Assembly (NCBI RefSeq): GCF_044377145.1
Contig: NZ_JBILJQ010000014.1
Span: forward strand, 1 to 64,000
DNA from: Aquimonas sp044377145
GTDB taxonomy: Bacteria; Pseudomonadota; Gammaproteobacteria; Xanthomonadales; Xanthomonadaceae
Direction of reading: 5' to 3'
Length of the DNA stretch: 64,000 nucleotides
This document shows positions 36,264-45,201 of the stretch, one piece after another. Numbering within the stretch: the stretch's first letter is position 1; each line of letters begins with the position of its first letter. Both the position numbers and the translations under genes were made by a program. The notes beneath the pieces were generated by a model that made no database searches, had not been told where the DNA came from, and was given only the letters and a program-made list of their open reading frames with translations.

Positions 36264-37045
36264 GCGTCTACGCATTGCTGGCAATCGTGTCGGCCACCGC
36301 CGTGCTGGGAATGGCGGGCACGTGGTGGCTGCAGCAGCGCACCCGCAACGCCGGCTACGTTGACGTTGCGTGGGCCGCGTTGCTGGCGGTCACCGCTCTG
36401 ATTTATGGCAGCTTCGCCGCCGGCGCTGGGATCCCGCGGCTCCTGGTAGCGATGCTGGCCGGGATCTGGGGAGTACGTCTCGCCCTGCATTTGCTGTCTC
36501 GTGTGCTGCATGAAGCCGAAGACGGGCGCTATCAGGCGCTGCGTGAACACTGGCAAGGCCATCAGGGCAAATTCTTTGGCTTCTTCATGGCGCAGGCGGG
36601 CCTGGTTCTGCTGTTTTCGCTGCCGTTTCTCGCCGTTGCGGTGAATCCGCACACCGAGCTTTCTTTCAGCATGCTCGCGGGCGTGTCGATCTGGGCCTGC
36701 AGCCTCGCTGGCGAGAGCATCGCTGACATGCAGCTCGCCAAGTTCCGCAGCTGTCCTGGCAATCGCGGCAAGACCTGCAGAGTCGGCCTGTGGAACTGGT
36801 CGCGGCATCCCAACTATTTTTTCGAGTGGCTGCACTGGTTCGGCTACGTGCTGCTGGCGGTGGGTTCGCCACTGTGGGCGCTGAGCCTGATCGGCCCGGC
36901 TGCGATGCTGGTCTCCCTTCTCTGGGTCACGGGCATCCCGTACACCGAAGCTCAGGCGCTGCGCTCTCGCGGCGACGCCTACCGCCGCTACCAGCAGGAA
37001 GTCAGCATGTTCCTCCCCTGGCCCCCGCGCCGTCCGAACGACTGA
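36260..37045 (+). CDS. DUF1295 membrane protein, steroid 5-alpha-reductase-like
   Basis: A 261-residue membrane protein with about seven helices. The C-terminal block LWNWSRHPNYFFEWLHWFGY, then GIPYTEAQALRSRGDAYRRYQQEVSMFLPWPPR, is diagnostic of DUF1295, a relative of steroid 5-alpha reductases and isoprenylcysteine methyltransferases. It may reduce or isomerise a lipid double bond. It is sixth in the operon. Confidence 0.88.
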   Translation: MSVYALLAIVSATAVLGMAGTWWLQQRTRNAGYVDVAWAALLAVTALIYGSFAAGAGIPRLLVAMLAGIWGVRLALHLLSRVLHEAEDGRYQALREHWQGHQGKFFGFFMAQAGLVLLFSLPFLAVAVNPHTELSFSMLAGVSIWACSLAGESIADMQLAKFRSCPGNRGKTCRVGLWNWSRHPNYFFEWLHWFGYVLLAVGSPLWALSLIGPAAMLVSLLWVTGIPYTEAQALRSRGDAYRRYQQEVSMFLPWPPRRPND

Positions 37046-37095
37046 ATCCGCCCGGGACGCAGTCCTTGTGGCGCGCGCCCTTTTCTGGAGACCCG

Positions 37096-38127
37096 ATGAG
37101 CCTGATCGACCTGTGTGAACGTGGACTGGTGCCCGATGTGCTGACCCGTCTGGGTATCCGCCGCCTGTGCGCTCAGCGACTGCGTGAGGAACGTTCGGAC
37201 GACGCCAGCGCTGCCTGGGAGCGCTTTCGCAGCCTGTTGGAGGGCTTGCGCAACAGCCCACTGGCGATCGAGACCGCGGCCGCGAATGAACAGCACTACG
37301 AGGTGCCAGCGCGCTTCTTCGAGCTGAGCCTGGGCAAACGGCTCAAGTACAGCAGCTGCTACTACCCGACCGGGCGCGAGAGCTTGGACGAAGCCGAGGA
37401 GGCGATGCTCGAGCTCTACGGAAAGCGCGCCGAACTGGTGGATGGGCAGCGAATCCTGGAGCTTGGCTGTGGCTGGGGCTCACTCACTTTGTGGATGGCC
37501 GAGCGCTTTCCGAAAGCACGGATTCTGGGGGTGTCGAACTCGGCCAGCCAGCGCGAGCACATCCTTGGCCAGTGCACAAAGCGCGGACTGAGCAACGTCG
37601 AAATTCTCACCTGCGATGTCAACGTGCTTGACCTTGGAGAACGCCGATTCGACCGCGTGGTCTCGGTCGAAATGTTCGAACACGTGCGCAATTACCAGCA
37701 GCTGTTCAAACGCATCAGCGGCTGGCTGGATGAGAACGGCCGGCTGTTCTGCCACGTGTTCTGCCACCGCGAGTTGATGTATCCGTTCGAGGTCGAAGGC
37801 GAAGACAACTGGATGGGCCGCAACTTCTTCACCGGCGGCCTGATGCCGGCCGCCGATACCTTCCTGCATTTTCAGGACGACCTGGTTCTCGAGCAGCAGT
37901 GGCGGCTGTCAGGCGAGCACTACCAGCGCACGTCCAATCACTGGCTGGAAAATCAGGACCGTCATTCGGCCGAGGTGCTGAGCCTGTTCAGTGAGGTCTA
38001 TGGTGCTGCGGAGGCCAAGCTCTGGGCACAGCGCTGGCGGATGTTCTGGATGGCCTGTGCCGAGCTGTTCGGCTACGCCGGCGGCAACGAATGGTTGGTA
38101 GCGCATTATCGGTTCCGGCGCCGCTGA
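37096..38127 (+). CDS. second CFA-synthase-family SAM-dependent methyltransferase
   Basis: A 343-residue methyltransferase, shorter than cfa because it lacks the full N-terminal domain. SAM site: ILELGCGWGSLTLWMA near residue 120. The substrate side includes NEQHYEVPARFFELSLGKRLKYSSCYY and VSVEMFEHVRNYQQLFKRI. It is the last gene of the lipid operon, with SD TGGAG. Having two CFA-family enzymes in one operon suggests they make different products: one perhaps a cyclopropane, the other a methyl-branched unsaturated acid as proposed for UfaM-type enzymes (inference). Confidence 0.85.
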   Translation: MSLIDLCERGLVPDVLTRLGIRRLCAQRLREERSDDASAAWERFRSLLEGLRNSPLAIETAAANEQHYEVPARFFELSLGKRLKYSSCYYPTGRESLDEAEEAMLELYGKRAELVDGQRILELGCGWGSLTLWMAERFPKARILGVSNSASQREHILGQCTKRGLSNVEILTCDVNVLDLGERRFDRVVSVEMFEHVRNYQQLFKRISGWLDENGRLFCHVFCHRELMYPFEVEGEDNWMGRNFFTGGLMPAADTFLHFQDDLVLEQQWRLSGEHYQRTSNHWLENQDRHSAEVLSLFSEVYGAAEAKLWAQRWRMFWMACAELFGYAGGNEWLVAHYRFRRR

Positions 38128-38144
38128 GGCCCGCCCGTAAATGC

Positions 38145-38170
38145 ACGAGGCCCGCAGATGCGGGCCTCGT
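38145..38170. terminator. terminator of the lipid operon
   Basis: An 11-bp perfect stem ACGAGGCCCGC/GCGGGCCTCGT with a 4-base loop, 18 bases after the last stop. It lies between convergent genes and may act in both directions. Confidence 0.75.
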
Positions 38171-38196
38171 CGGTTGAGCGCCAGCGCAGTCAAACC

Positions 38197-38637
38197 CTAC
38201 TGGGCGACGGTCGCAGCTTCTTCGACCGGCACAGCTGCCGGCTCGGTGCGACCGCGGGCAACTCGCACGCCGCGGCTCTTCATCCAAGCGTCGAACTCGG
38301 CCGCCGACAGCTTCTTGCCCGCGTCCATGTTGAAGCGCCAGGGCGTATTGTCGTGTTCGGTGCGCGGCACGTAGCCAGCGTACGCATCGCCAGCTTCGGC
38401 GCAGCCAGCGAGCTGGCGCCGCAGCAGCACTGCACTCAAGGACAGCGCTTCGCTGGGGCGCGTGCCTAGCACATGCGCTACGTTCGCGGTGCTGGCCAAA
38501 TCCTCATGACCCGCAGCCCATCCGCTGATGGATGCGTTGCGCAACATGCCCGCGTCGCCTTCGCAGATCGATGCAAATGCCAAGGGCGAGGCGAGGCCCG
38601 TCAAGGCGATCAGAGCCATCATCGGTAGACGCTTCAT
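38197..38637 (-). CDS. small exported protein of unknown function
   Basis: A 146-residue protein. The start MKRLPMMALIA gives a signal peptide ending SPLAFA-SI. The mature part contains paired cysteines (SICEGDAG and AGCAEAGD) and a middle segment YVPRTEHDNTPWRFNMDAGKKLSAAEFDAWMKSRG. I do not recognise the family. It converges with the lipid operon and is not coupled to it. Confidence 0.6.
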   Translation of the reverse strand: MKRLPMMALIALTGLASPLAFASICEGDAGMLRNASISGWAAGHEDLASTANVAHVLGTRPSEALSLSAVLLRRQLAGCAEAGDAYAGYVPRTEHDNTPWRFNMDAGKKLSAAEFDAWMKSRGVRVARGRTEPAAVPVEEAATVAQ

Positions 38638-38754
38638 GCTGCAACCCCTTGGAACATCGGCACAAGTACCTGAGGATAGGACGCAGGCAGCTGCTGAGCA
38701 AGTCAATCCGCTCAAGAGAACGGACATGAGAGTCGTCAAGAAGCAGCCAAATAC

Positions 38755-38790
38755 GCTCAGGGCCCGCTCCTTGCGGAGCAGGCCCTGAGC
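38755..38790 (-). terminator. terminator of the rpsP-rimM-trmD-rplS operon
   Basis: A stem of GCTCAGGGCC/GGCCCTGAGC with an inner GCTCC/GGAGC extension, about 45 bases after the rplS stop. On the minus strand it is followed by a T-containing tract (TATTTGG). Confidence 0.6.
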
Positions 38791-38834
38791 TTATCTATGC
38801 ACGCACACGACTAACGTCGCGGGAAAAACGAAGA

Positions 38835-39203
38835 TCAGCGACGAGCGCCCAGATCTTCCTTGATGCGCGCCGCGCGGCCTTCCAAATCACGCAGGTAGTA
38901 CAGCTTGGCAGCGCGGACCTTGCCGCGGCGCTTCACTTCCACCGAATCGATCAGCGGCGAATGCGTCTGGAATACGCGCTCGACCCCGGTGCCGTGCGAA
39001 ATCTTGCGCACAGTGAATGCGGAGTTCAGGCCGCGGTTGCGCTTGGCGATGACCACGCCTTCGTAGGCCTGGACACGCTCGCGGTTGCCTTCCTTCACCT
39101 TGACGTTGACGATCACGGTGTCGCCCGGGCCGAAGTCCGGCAGTACGCGCGAAGCCTGGGCGGCTTCGAACTCGGCAATGATGTTCTGGTTGATCTTGCT
39201 CAT
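38835..39203 (-). CDS. rplS: 50S ribosomal protein L19
   Basis: A 122-residue protein of the large subunit at the interface with the 30S subunit. The family sequence is clear: FGPGDTVIVNVKVKEGNRERVQAYEGVVIA, FTVRKISHGTGVERVFQTHSP and KVRAAKLYYLRDLEGRAARI. The start MSKINQN is the normal one. It is the last gene of the conserved rpsP-rimM-trmD-rplS operon, 55 bases after trmD. Confidence 0.98.
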   Translation of the reverse strand: MSKINQNIIAEFEAAQASRVLPDFGPGDTVIVNVKVKEGNRERVQAYEGVVIAKRNRGLNSAFTVRKISHGTGVERVFQTHSPLIDSVEVKRRGKVRAAKLYYLRDLEGRAARIKEDLGARR

Positions 39204-39258
39204 GACACTACCCACCGGCAAAGTTAGTCGACAAGTGTAGCGCGATTCCAAACGGATG

Positions 39259-40020
39259 TCAGGATCGCACCGCGTTTTTCTGCTCCGCCCATTGGAGGCG
39301 GAATTCTTCCAGCAGACGGCGATCTTCGCCGCTCAGGGTGATACGGGACAGCAGGTCCGGCCGGCGCAGCCAAGTCCGCCCCAACGACTGCTGCCGTCGC
39401 CAGCGCTGGATAGCGCGATGGTCACCTGACATCAGCACCTCCGGCACAGCGCCGTAGGCATCCTGCTCCGGTCGGCTGTAGTGCGGACAATCCAGCAAAC
39501 CGTCCTCGAAACTGTCCTGGCTCGCGCTCTCGCTTCGATTGAGCGCGCCCTCCTGCAGCCGCCCGACCGCATCAATCAACACCGCCGCGGCCAGTTCGCC
39601 GCCAGACAGTACGTAGTCGCCGATCGACAGCTCCAGATCGACTTCACGCGTGACCAGACGCTCGTCGACGCCTTCATAACGACCGCACAACAGCAGCAGT
39701 CGCGGCAACCCAGCCAACAGGCGAACCCGGCGCTGGGTCAGTCGCTCGCCCTGAGGGCTGAGGTACACGACCAGAGCCGGTGCTGCCGCCATGGCGCGAA
39801 CTTCCGCGAGCGCGGCGCGCAAAGGCTCAACCTGCATCACCATGCCCGGACCGCCACCGAAGGTGCGGTCGTCGACGCGGCGATGCTTGTCGACAGTGAA
39901 ATCGCGCGGATTGTGGCACTGCAGATCCAACAGCCCGCCACGGATAGCGCGCCCGACCACGCCGACTTCAGCGCTAGCCGCAAAGAAATCCGGAAACAGC
40001 GTAAGCACATCGATACGCAT
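39259..40020 (-). CDS. trmD: tRNA (guanine-37-N1)-methyltransferase TrmD
   Basis: A 253-residue SPOUT-class methyltransferase that makes m1G37 in tRNAs reading CNN codons and prevents frameshifting. It opens MRIDVLTLFPDFF and carries DDRTFGGGPGMVM, LLLCGRYEGVDERL, IGDYVLSGGELAA and the deep-knot region LLDCPHYSRPEQ. It stands third in the rpsP operon. Its substrates include tRNA-Pro(CGG), which is also encoded in this window. Confidence 0.98.
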   Translation of the reverse strand: MRIDVLTLFPDFFAASAEVGVVGRAIRGGLLDLQCHNPRDFTVDKHRRVDDRTFGGGPGMVMQVEPLRAALAEVRAMAAAPALVVYLSPQGERLTQRRVRLLAGLPRLLLLCGRYEGVDERLVTREVDLELSIGDYVLSGGELAAAVLIDAVGRLQEGALNRSESASQDSFEDGLLDCPHYSRPEQDAYGAVPEVLMSGDHRAIQRWRRQQSLGRTWLRRPDLLSRITLSGEDRRLLEEFRLQWAEQKNAVRS

Positions 40021-40063
40021 CTGCGCTCCTCGCTGCGAGGCCTGGCCGATATCGACCCGCGCT

Positions 40064-40576
40064 CTAGAAGTCAGGATCCCAGTCGACCTCGACAAAGCCT
40101 GCATCGATATCGACGCGAAGCACCGCGTGGCCCTGAGTAAACGGGATCAGCCGCTCGCGTTCGCCCTGCACCACCATCACGTCGTTGGCGCCCGTGGCGA
40201 TCATATGCGAGATGCGACCTAGCTCGCGTCCGTCCTGCAGGCGAACCTGCAGACCTTCAAGATCGACCCAGTAGTACTCATCAGCGGCAGGCGCCGGCAG
40301 CGAGGACCTCGCGATCCAGATTTCTTCGCCGAGACGCAGCTCCGCCTGCTCGCGGGTATCACAGCCGGGCAGACGAATCACCACCGTTTTGGACTGCTCT
40401 CGCACATCCAGCGGCCGAACTTCGACAAGCACGCCGTCGCGTCCCATCAGCCAAGGGCGATAGCGACCGATCTGGTCTCTGGGTGTGCTGTAGCTTTCGA
40501 TCTTGAGCTGGCCGCGGACGCCAAACACGCCCACGACCTTGCCCATCAACACACGCCGTTCGGAGCTGTCTCCCAT
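40064..40576 (-). CDS. rimM: ribosome maturation factor RimM
   Basis: A 170-residue factor for 30S subunit head assembly, acting near protein S19. It has the N-terminal RimM barrel (MGKVVGVFGVRGQLKIESYSTP) and the C-terminal PRC-type barrel (YYWVDLEGLQVRLQDGRELGRI). It lies between rpsP (25 bases upstream) and trmD (43 bases downstream) in the standard order. An internal ATG at residue 11 would also be a plausible start. Confidence 0.96.
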   Translation of the reverse strand: MGDSSERRVLMGKVVGVFGVRGQLKIESYSTPRDQIGRYRPWLMGRDGVLVEVRPLDVREQSKTVVIRLPGCDTREQAELRLGEEIWIARSSLPAPAADEYYWVDLEGLQVRLQDGRELGRISHMIATGANDVMVVQGERERLIPFTQGHAVLRVDIDAGFVEVDWDPDF

Positions 40577-40601
40577 CGGGCTCTCCTGCGGCGCGGCTGG
40601 A

Positions 40602-40859
40602 TCAGGCGGCCGCAGTGGGGCGGCTGGCCTGCTTGTAGAGGCTGCGGACCTTGTCGGTCAGCTGGGCGCCATTGCCGACCCAATGGTCGATACGGGCGGT
40701 GTCCAGCTGCAGGCGGAGGTCATTACCCGATGCAACCGGGTTGTAGAAACCGACGCGCTCGATGGCGCGGCCATCGCGCTTGCAGCGTTCGTCGGTAACG
40801 ATGACGTGATAGAAGGGGCGCTTCTTGGCGCCACCGCGGGTCAGACGGATCTTGACCAT
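40602..40859 (-). CDS. rpsP: 30S ribosomal protein S16
   Basis: An 85-residue small-subunit protein. MVKIRLTRGGAKKRPFYHVIV and the block ERVGFYNPVAS are family hallmarks. The start MVKIRL is standard; the open frame upstream is spurious. It heads the rpsP-rimM-trmD-rplS operon and lies 123 bases downstream of ffh on the same strand. Confidence 0.98.
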   Translation of the reverse strand: MVKIRLTRGGAKKRPFYHVIVTDERCKRDGRAIERVGFYNPVASGNDLRLQLDTARIDHWVGNGAQLTDKVRSLYKQASRPTAAA

Positions 40860-40982
40860 GGTCGGTTGCTCTGTAGTTCTTGGGTGATGGTCGGACGCAA
40901 AGCGCCCGAGTGAACTCGGAATCATAACCGGAGCAGGCCGGAAGTCAAAGCGCCAATCGCACAGACAAGCAGATTCGCCGGC

Positions 40983-42356
40983 TCAACGCATCGGCATTCC
41001 GCCCGGGCCTCGCCCGCCCAACATGCCCTTCATGCCGCGCATCATGCCCTTCAGGCCGCCGCCGGAGAGCTTGGACATCATCTTCTCCATCTGCTGGAAC
41101 TGCTTGAGCATCTTGTTGACGTCGGCCGGGCTGGTGCCTGATCCGCGCGCGATGCGAGCCCGTCGCGAACCGTTGAGGGTCGCCGGGAAGCGGCGCTCCT
41201 TCAGCGTCATCGAGCTGATGATGGCGATCATGCGGACCACTTCGCGGTCGTTGACCTGGCTCTTGACCTGATCCGGGATCTGGCCCATCCCCGGCAGCTT
41301 GTCGAGCAGGCTCGACAGGCCGCCCATGCTCTGCATCTGTTCGAGCTGGTCTCGCATGTCGTTCAGATCGAACTTCTTGCCCTTGGCGACCTTCTCGGCC
41401 AGCTTGGTGGCCTTCTCCTGATCGACCTTGCGTTCGACCTCCTCCACCAGCGACAACACATCACCCATGTCGAGGATGCGGCTGGCGACGCGGTCCGGAT
41501 GGAACACATCAAGCCCATCGGGCTTCTCACCAACGCCGATGAACTTGATCGGTCGGCCAGTGATGTAACGCACCGACAGCGCCGCACCGCCCCGGGCATC
41601 GCCGTCGGTCTTGGTCAGCACCACGCCGGTCAGCGGCAGCGCCTCACTGAAAGCCTTGGCGGTGTTGGCGGCGTCCTGGCCGGTCATCGCATCGACCACG
41701 AACAAGGTCTCGACCGGATTGATCGCGGCGTGCAAGGCCTTGATCTCGGCCATCATCGCCTCGTCGATCGCCAAGCGCCCGGCGGTGTCGACCAGCAGCA
41801 CGTCCACGTACTGCTTCTTCGCCGCATCGATCGCGGCGGCGGCGATCTGCAGCGGGCTCTGCTCCACCGAACTCGGATGGAAAATCGCGCCCACTTGGCC
41901 AGCCAAGGTTTCGAGCTGCTGGATCGCGGCCGGACGGTAAACGTCGCAGCTGACCACCATCACCTTTTTCTTGCGCCGTTCCTTGAGATGCTTGGCCAGC
42001 TTGGCCACCGTGGTGGTCTTGCCGGCGCCCTGCAGGCCGGCCATCAGAATGATCGCCGGCGCCGGCACGTTGAGGTTCAAGTCGGTGCTCTGCGCGCCCA
42101 TCACCAGGGTCAGCTCGTCGCGCACGACCTTGATCAAGGCCTGGCCTGGCGTGAGGCTCTTGGCCACTTCCTGGCCGACCGCGCGCACCTTGATTCGCTG
42201 GATCACCGCCTGCACCACAGGCAGCGCGACATCGGCCTCAAGCAGGGCCATGCGTACATCTCGCAGTGCCTCGCGGATGTTCTCCTCCGACAGGCGACCA
42301 CGTCCACGCAGTCGCTGGACGGTGGCAGACAGGCGCTGGCTCAGGGACTCGAACAT
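40983..42356 (-). CDS. ffh: signal recognition particle protein Ffh
   Basis: A 457-residue SRP54-type GTPase that binds 4.5S RNA and signal peptides. N domain at the start (MFESLSQRLSATVQRLRG). G domain: GLQGAGKTTT, DVYRPAAIQQL, DTAGR and TKTDGDARGG. The C-terminal M domain is rich in methionine (MLKQFQQMEKMMSKL) and ends in a Gly/Met tail. It is transcribed divergently from the ypjD-like gene. Confidence 0.98.
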   Translation of the reverse strand: MFESLSQRLSATVQRLRGRGRLSEENIREALRDVRMALLEADVALPVVQAVIQRIKVRAVGQEVAKSLTPGQALIKVVRDELTLVMGAQSTDLNLNVPAPAIILMAGLQGAGKTTTVAKLAKHLKERRKKKVMVVSCDVYRPAAIQQLETLAGQVGAIFHPSSVEQSPLQIAAAAIDAAKKQYVDVLLVDTAGRLAIDEAMMAEIKALHAAINPVETLFVVDAMTGQDAANTAKAFSEALPLTGVVLTKTDGDARGGAALSVRYITGRPIKFIGVGEKPDGLDVFHPDRVASRILDMGDVLSLVEEVERKVDQEKATKLAEKVAKGKKFDLNDMRDQLEQMQSMGGLSSLLDKLPGMGQIPDQVKSQVNDREVVRMIAIISSMTLKERRFPATLNGSRRARIARGSGTSPADVNKMLKQFQQMEKMMSKLSGGGLKGMMRGMKGMLGGRGPGGMPMR

Positions 42357-42460
42357 GGGTAGAGGACACGGCTTGAAAGGACCGCGAAGTATAGCGAAAG
42401 CGTGCAAGTGCGCTGTATCGATGCGCAGTGCCGTGCACGCCTGTGCCACACTTTGCGGCC

Positions 42461-43261
42461 ATGCTCAGCAATGCCATCCAGATCCTCGCCCTGTTGGCCT
42501 ACGCGGCGACCGCGCTGCTGGCCCTGCGCGAGCGTCCGCAGTCGTCGGAGGCCGGCGCTTCGCGTGCGGTTTTCCTGTGCGGGCTGCTGGCAGTGGATCT
42601 GCACGCGATCGGTTATGCAATGCGCACGTGGCATCAGTCCGGCCCTGAGTTGCACTTCTTCGCGGCGCTGTCGCTGGTCGCACTCGGCATGGCAGTGGTG
42701 ACGCTCGCCGACAGCATCCTGCGCAAGGTCAATGTGCTCTACGTACTGGTAATGCCCTTGGCGGCACTAGCGATGCTGCCCTATGCGTTGCTGCCGCCAC
42801 AGCTGCCGGCCCCACTCTCTTGGCAGCTGCAAACGCATGCTTGGCTCGCCCTGCTTGCGTACGCGGTGATGAGTCTGGCCGCGATGATGGCCTTGATGCT
42901 GTGGGTGCAGGAGCGCAGCCTGCGGCAGCGTAGGCTGGCCAGCCAGACCCGCGGGCTGCCGCCTCTGGTGCAGATCGAAACCTTGCTGTTCCGGCTGATC
43001 CTGGTCAGCTTCGTTTTGCTGGGCCTGACCTTGCTCACCGGCGTCTTCTTCGTCGAAGACCTTCTGGCACAACATCTCGCGCACAAGACTCTGCTCTCCT
43101 TCCTATCTTGGTCGGTGCTGGGCGTGCTGCTGTTCGGTCGCCATCGCTTCGGCTGGCGGGGTCAACGCGCCGTCCGTCTGACCCTGCTTGCCATGGGCCT
43201 GCTGCTGCTGGCCTTCTTCGGCAGCAAACTGGTGCTTCAATTCATTCTCTCCCGCGCATGA
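42461..43261 (+). CDS. ypjD: CcsA/YpjD-family inner membrane protein
   Basis: A 266-residue protein with about eight membrane helices, belonging to the cytochrome c assembly (CcsA/CcmC-like) superfamily. It is the version found next to ffh in many gammaproteobacteria (YpjD). A histidine in the fourth helix region (LQTHAWLALLAYAVMSLAAMMALML) and another in LAQHLAHKTLLSFLSWSVLGVLLFGRHRFGWRG are typical haem-handling positions. It overlaps the PilZ gene by ATGA. Confidence 0.88.
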   Translation: MLSNAIQILALLAYAATALLALRERPQSSEAGASRAVFLCGLLAVDLHAIGYAMRTWHQSGPELHFFAALSLVALGMAVVTLADSILRKVNVLYVLVMPLAALAMLPYALLPPQLPAPLSWQLQTHAWLALLAYAVMSLAAMMALMLWVQERSLRQRRLASQTRGLPPLVQIETLLFRLILVSFVLLGLTLLTGVFFVEDLLAQHLAHKTLLSFLSWSVLGVLLFGRHRFGWRGQRAVRLTLLAMGLLLLAFFGSKLVLQFILSRA

Positions 43262-43638
43262 GCACACCCACAGGCACCGACACCGCCACGCGCCGCCGCT
43301 ACAGCCGTTTCCCGCTGGAGGGCAGCGTGCGCATCTACTCCGGCTCGGCAATGTGGACCGCCGAGCTGGTGGATCTGGCTATCCGTGGTGCCCTGGTCAG
43401 CCGGCCGGATGGCTTTGTCGCGGCCACCGGCTCGCGCTACCGGCTGGATGTGCGGCTGGAGGGCGGCCCCATCATCGGCATGGCGGTCAGCCTAGCCCAC
43501 CTTGGCGCCGACACACTCGGCTTCATCTGCGAGCGGATCGACCTCGACAGCTTTCTGCGCCTGAAGCGCACCATCGAGCTCAATCTGGGCAATGCCGAAC
43601 TGTTGAACCGCGAGCTGTGCTCGCTCGGCGGCGACTGA
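43258..43638 (+). CDS. PilZ-domain protein
   Basis: A 126-residue single-domain protein. The c-di-GMP-binding motif RRRYSR (12-17, the RxxxR element) and DLAIRG (39-44, the D/N-x-S-x-x-G element, here with Ala in the Ser place) are both present. The Ala substitution may weaken nucleotide binding. It is translationally coupled to the ypjD-like gene and may be a c-di-GMP-dependent adaptor. Its target cannot be told from context. Confidence 0.82.
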   Translation: MSTPTGTDTATRRRYSRFPLEGSVRIYSGSAMWTAELVDLAIRGALVSRPDGFVAATGSRYRLDVRLEGGPIIGMAVSLAHLGADTLGFICERIDLDSFLRLKRTIELNLGNAELLNRELCSLGGD

Positions 43639-43656
43639 CCCCGCCCACACACAGAC

Positions 43657-45030
43657 TCAATCAGCGGCCTCCAGCGCCTGCGACAGCCGCTCGACGCCGA
43701 TGATTTCCAGATCCTTGATGCTGCCTTTACGCGGCAGATTCGCCTTCGGCACGATCGCACGACGGAAGCCGTGGCTGGCGGCCTCGCGAAGGCGCTCCTC
43801 GCCATTGGGCACCGGCCGGATCTCACCGGCGAGACCCACTTCGCCGAACGACACCGTCTTCTCCGCCAGCGGCCGATCACGGTAGGACGACAGCACCGCC
43901 AGCAACACCGGCAAGTCGGCGGCGGTCTCCTGCACGCGGATGCCGCCCACCACGTTGACGAACACGTCCTGGTCAAATACCGCCAAGCCGCCGTGCCGAT
44001 GCAGCACCGCGAGCAGCATCGCCAGTCGGTTCTGCTCCAGACCCAGTGACACCCTGCGCGGATTGGCCAGCGAGCTCTGATCCACCAGCGCCTGCACTTC
44101 CACCAGCAGCGGCCGGGTGCCTTCGCGGGTGACCATCACGATGCTGCCAGGCGTTTCGGCCAGCGTGCCCGACAGGAACATCGCCGACGGATTGGCGACC
44201 TCGCGCAACCCGCGGTCGCCCATCGCGAACACGCCCAGCTCATTGACCGCGCCGAAGCGGTTCTTGAATGCGCGCAGCACGCGGAAGCGGCTGCCGGCCT
44301 CGCCCTCGAAGTACAGTACCGCGTCGACCATGTGTTCGAGCACGCGCGGCCCGGCGATGCCGCCCTCCTTGGTGACATGGCCGACCAGAAAGATGCTGGT
44401 GCCCTGCTCCTTTGCATGGCGGACCAGCCGCGCCGCCGACTCACGCACCTGGCTGACCGAGCCGGGTGCGGCCGGCAGTTGCTCGGAGTGAATGGTCTGG
44501 ATCGAGTCAATCACCGCCAGCTTGGGCTTCTCGGTGATCAGCTGCTGGATGATCCGCTCGACGCAGGTTTCGGTCAGGCAGCGCAAATTGGCCAGCGACA
44601 AGCCCAGCCGCGAAGCGCGGTTGGCGACCTGGCCCAGGCTTTCCTCGCCGGTGACGTACAGACCCGGCAGGCGGCTGGCCAGCGAGTCCAGGGTCTGCAG
44701 CAACAGGGTCGATTTGCCGATGCCGGGGTCGCCACCGATCAACACCACCGAGCCTTCGACCAGACCGCCGCCGAGCACTCGGTCGAACTCACCGATACCG
44801 ACCTCGGTGCGCACCTCGATCCCCTGCGGCACCTGATCCAGCCGGGTGACCTGGGCCTGGGCAATGCCGCCGGCGTAACCGCTGCGACGCACCGCTGCCG
44901 CGGCTGGGGTCTCGACGAACTCGACCAGGGTGTTCCAGGCACCGCAGTCGCCACACTGGCCCTGCCATTTGTTGCTGCTGCCGCCACACTCGCTGCAGAC
45001 GTAGGACACCTTCGACTTGGCCACGCGCAT
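43657..45030 (-). CDS. radA: DNA repair protein RadA (Sms)
   Basis: A 457-residue RecA-related helicase that drives branch migration in recombination. Domains: zinc finger CSECGG...CGDCG (near residues 12-30), RecA-like core with Walker A GGDPGIGKST, the RadA motif KNRFGAVNELG, and a C-terminal Lon-like domain (VNVVGGIRVQETAADLPVLLAVLSS). Length and start MRVAKSKVSYVCSECG are normal. Confidence 0.97.
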   Translation of the reverse strand: MRVAKSKVSYVCSECGGSSNKWQGQCGDCGAWNTLVEFVETPAAAAVRRSGYAGGIAQAQVTRLDQVPQGIEVRTEVGIGEFDRVLGGGLVEGSVVLIGGDPGIGKSTLLLQTLDSLASRLPGLYVTGEESLGQVANRASRLGLSLANLRCLTETCVERIIQQLITEKPKLAVIDSIQTIHSEQLPAAPGSVSQVRESAARLVRHAKEQGTSIFLVGHVTKEGGIAGPRVLEHMVDAVLYFEGEAGSRFRVLRAFKNRFGAVNELGVFAMGDRGLREVANPSAMFLSGTLAETPGSIVMVTREGTRPLLVEVQALVDQSSLANPRRVSLGLEQNRLAMLLAVLHRHGGLAVFDQDVFVNVVGGIRVQETAADLPVLLAVLSSYRDRPLAEKTVSFGEVGLAGEIRPVPNGEERLREAASHGFRRAIVPKANLPRKGSIKDLEIIGVERLSQALEAAD

Positions 45031-45201
45031 TCCCTGCGGTCAAACCCAGAATCTACCAGTTCACACCCGCTGGCTCAGTCCGACCTGATAGCAAGCCCAG
45101 AAACGGCCAGCAGAAGCTGGATCGGGTTTCTGCCACAATCCCCGGCCGACCGAATCGGAGGGCCACGGCCACGGCTGCTGCGCCCTCTTCCCATTGAGAC
45201 C

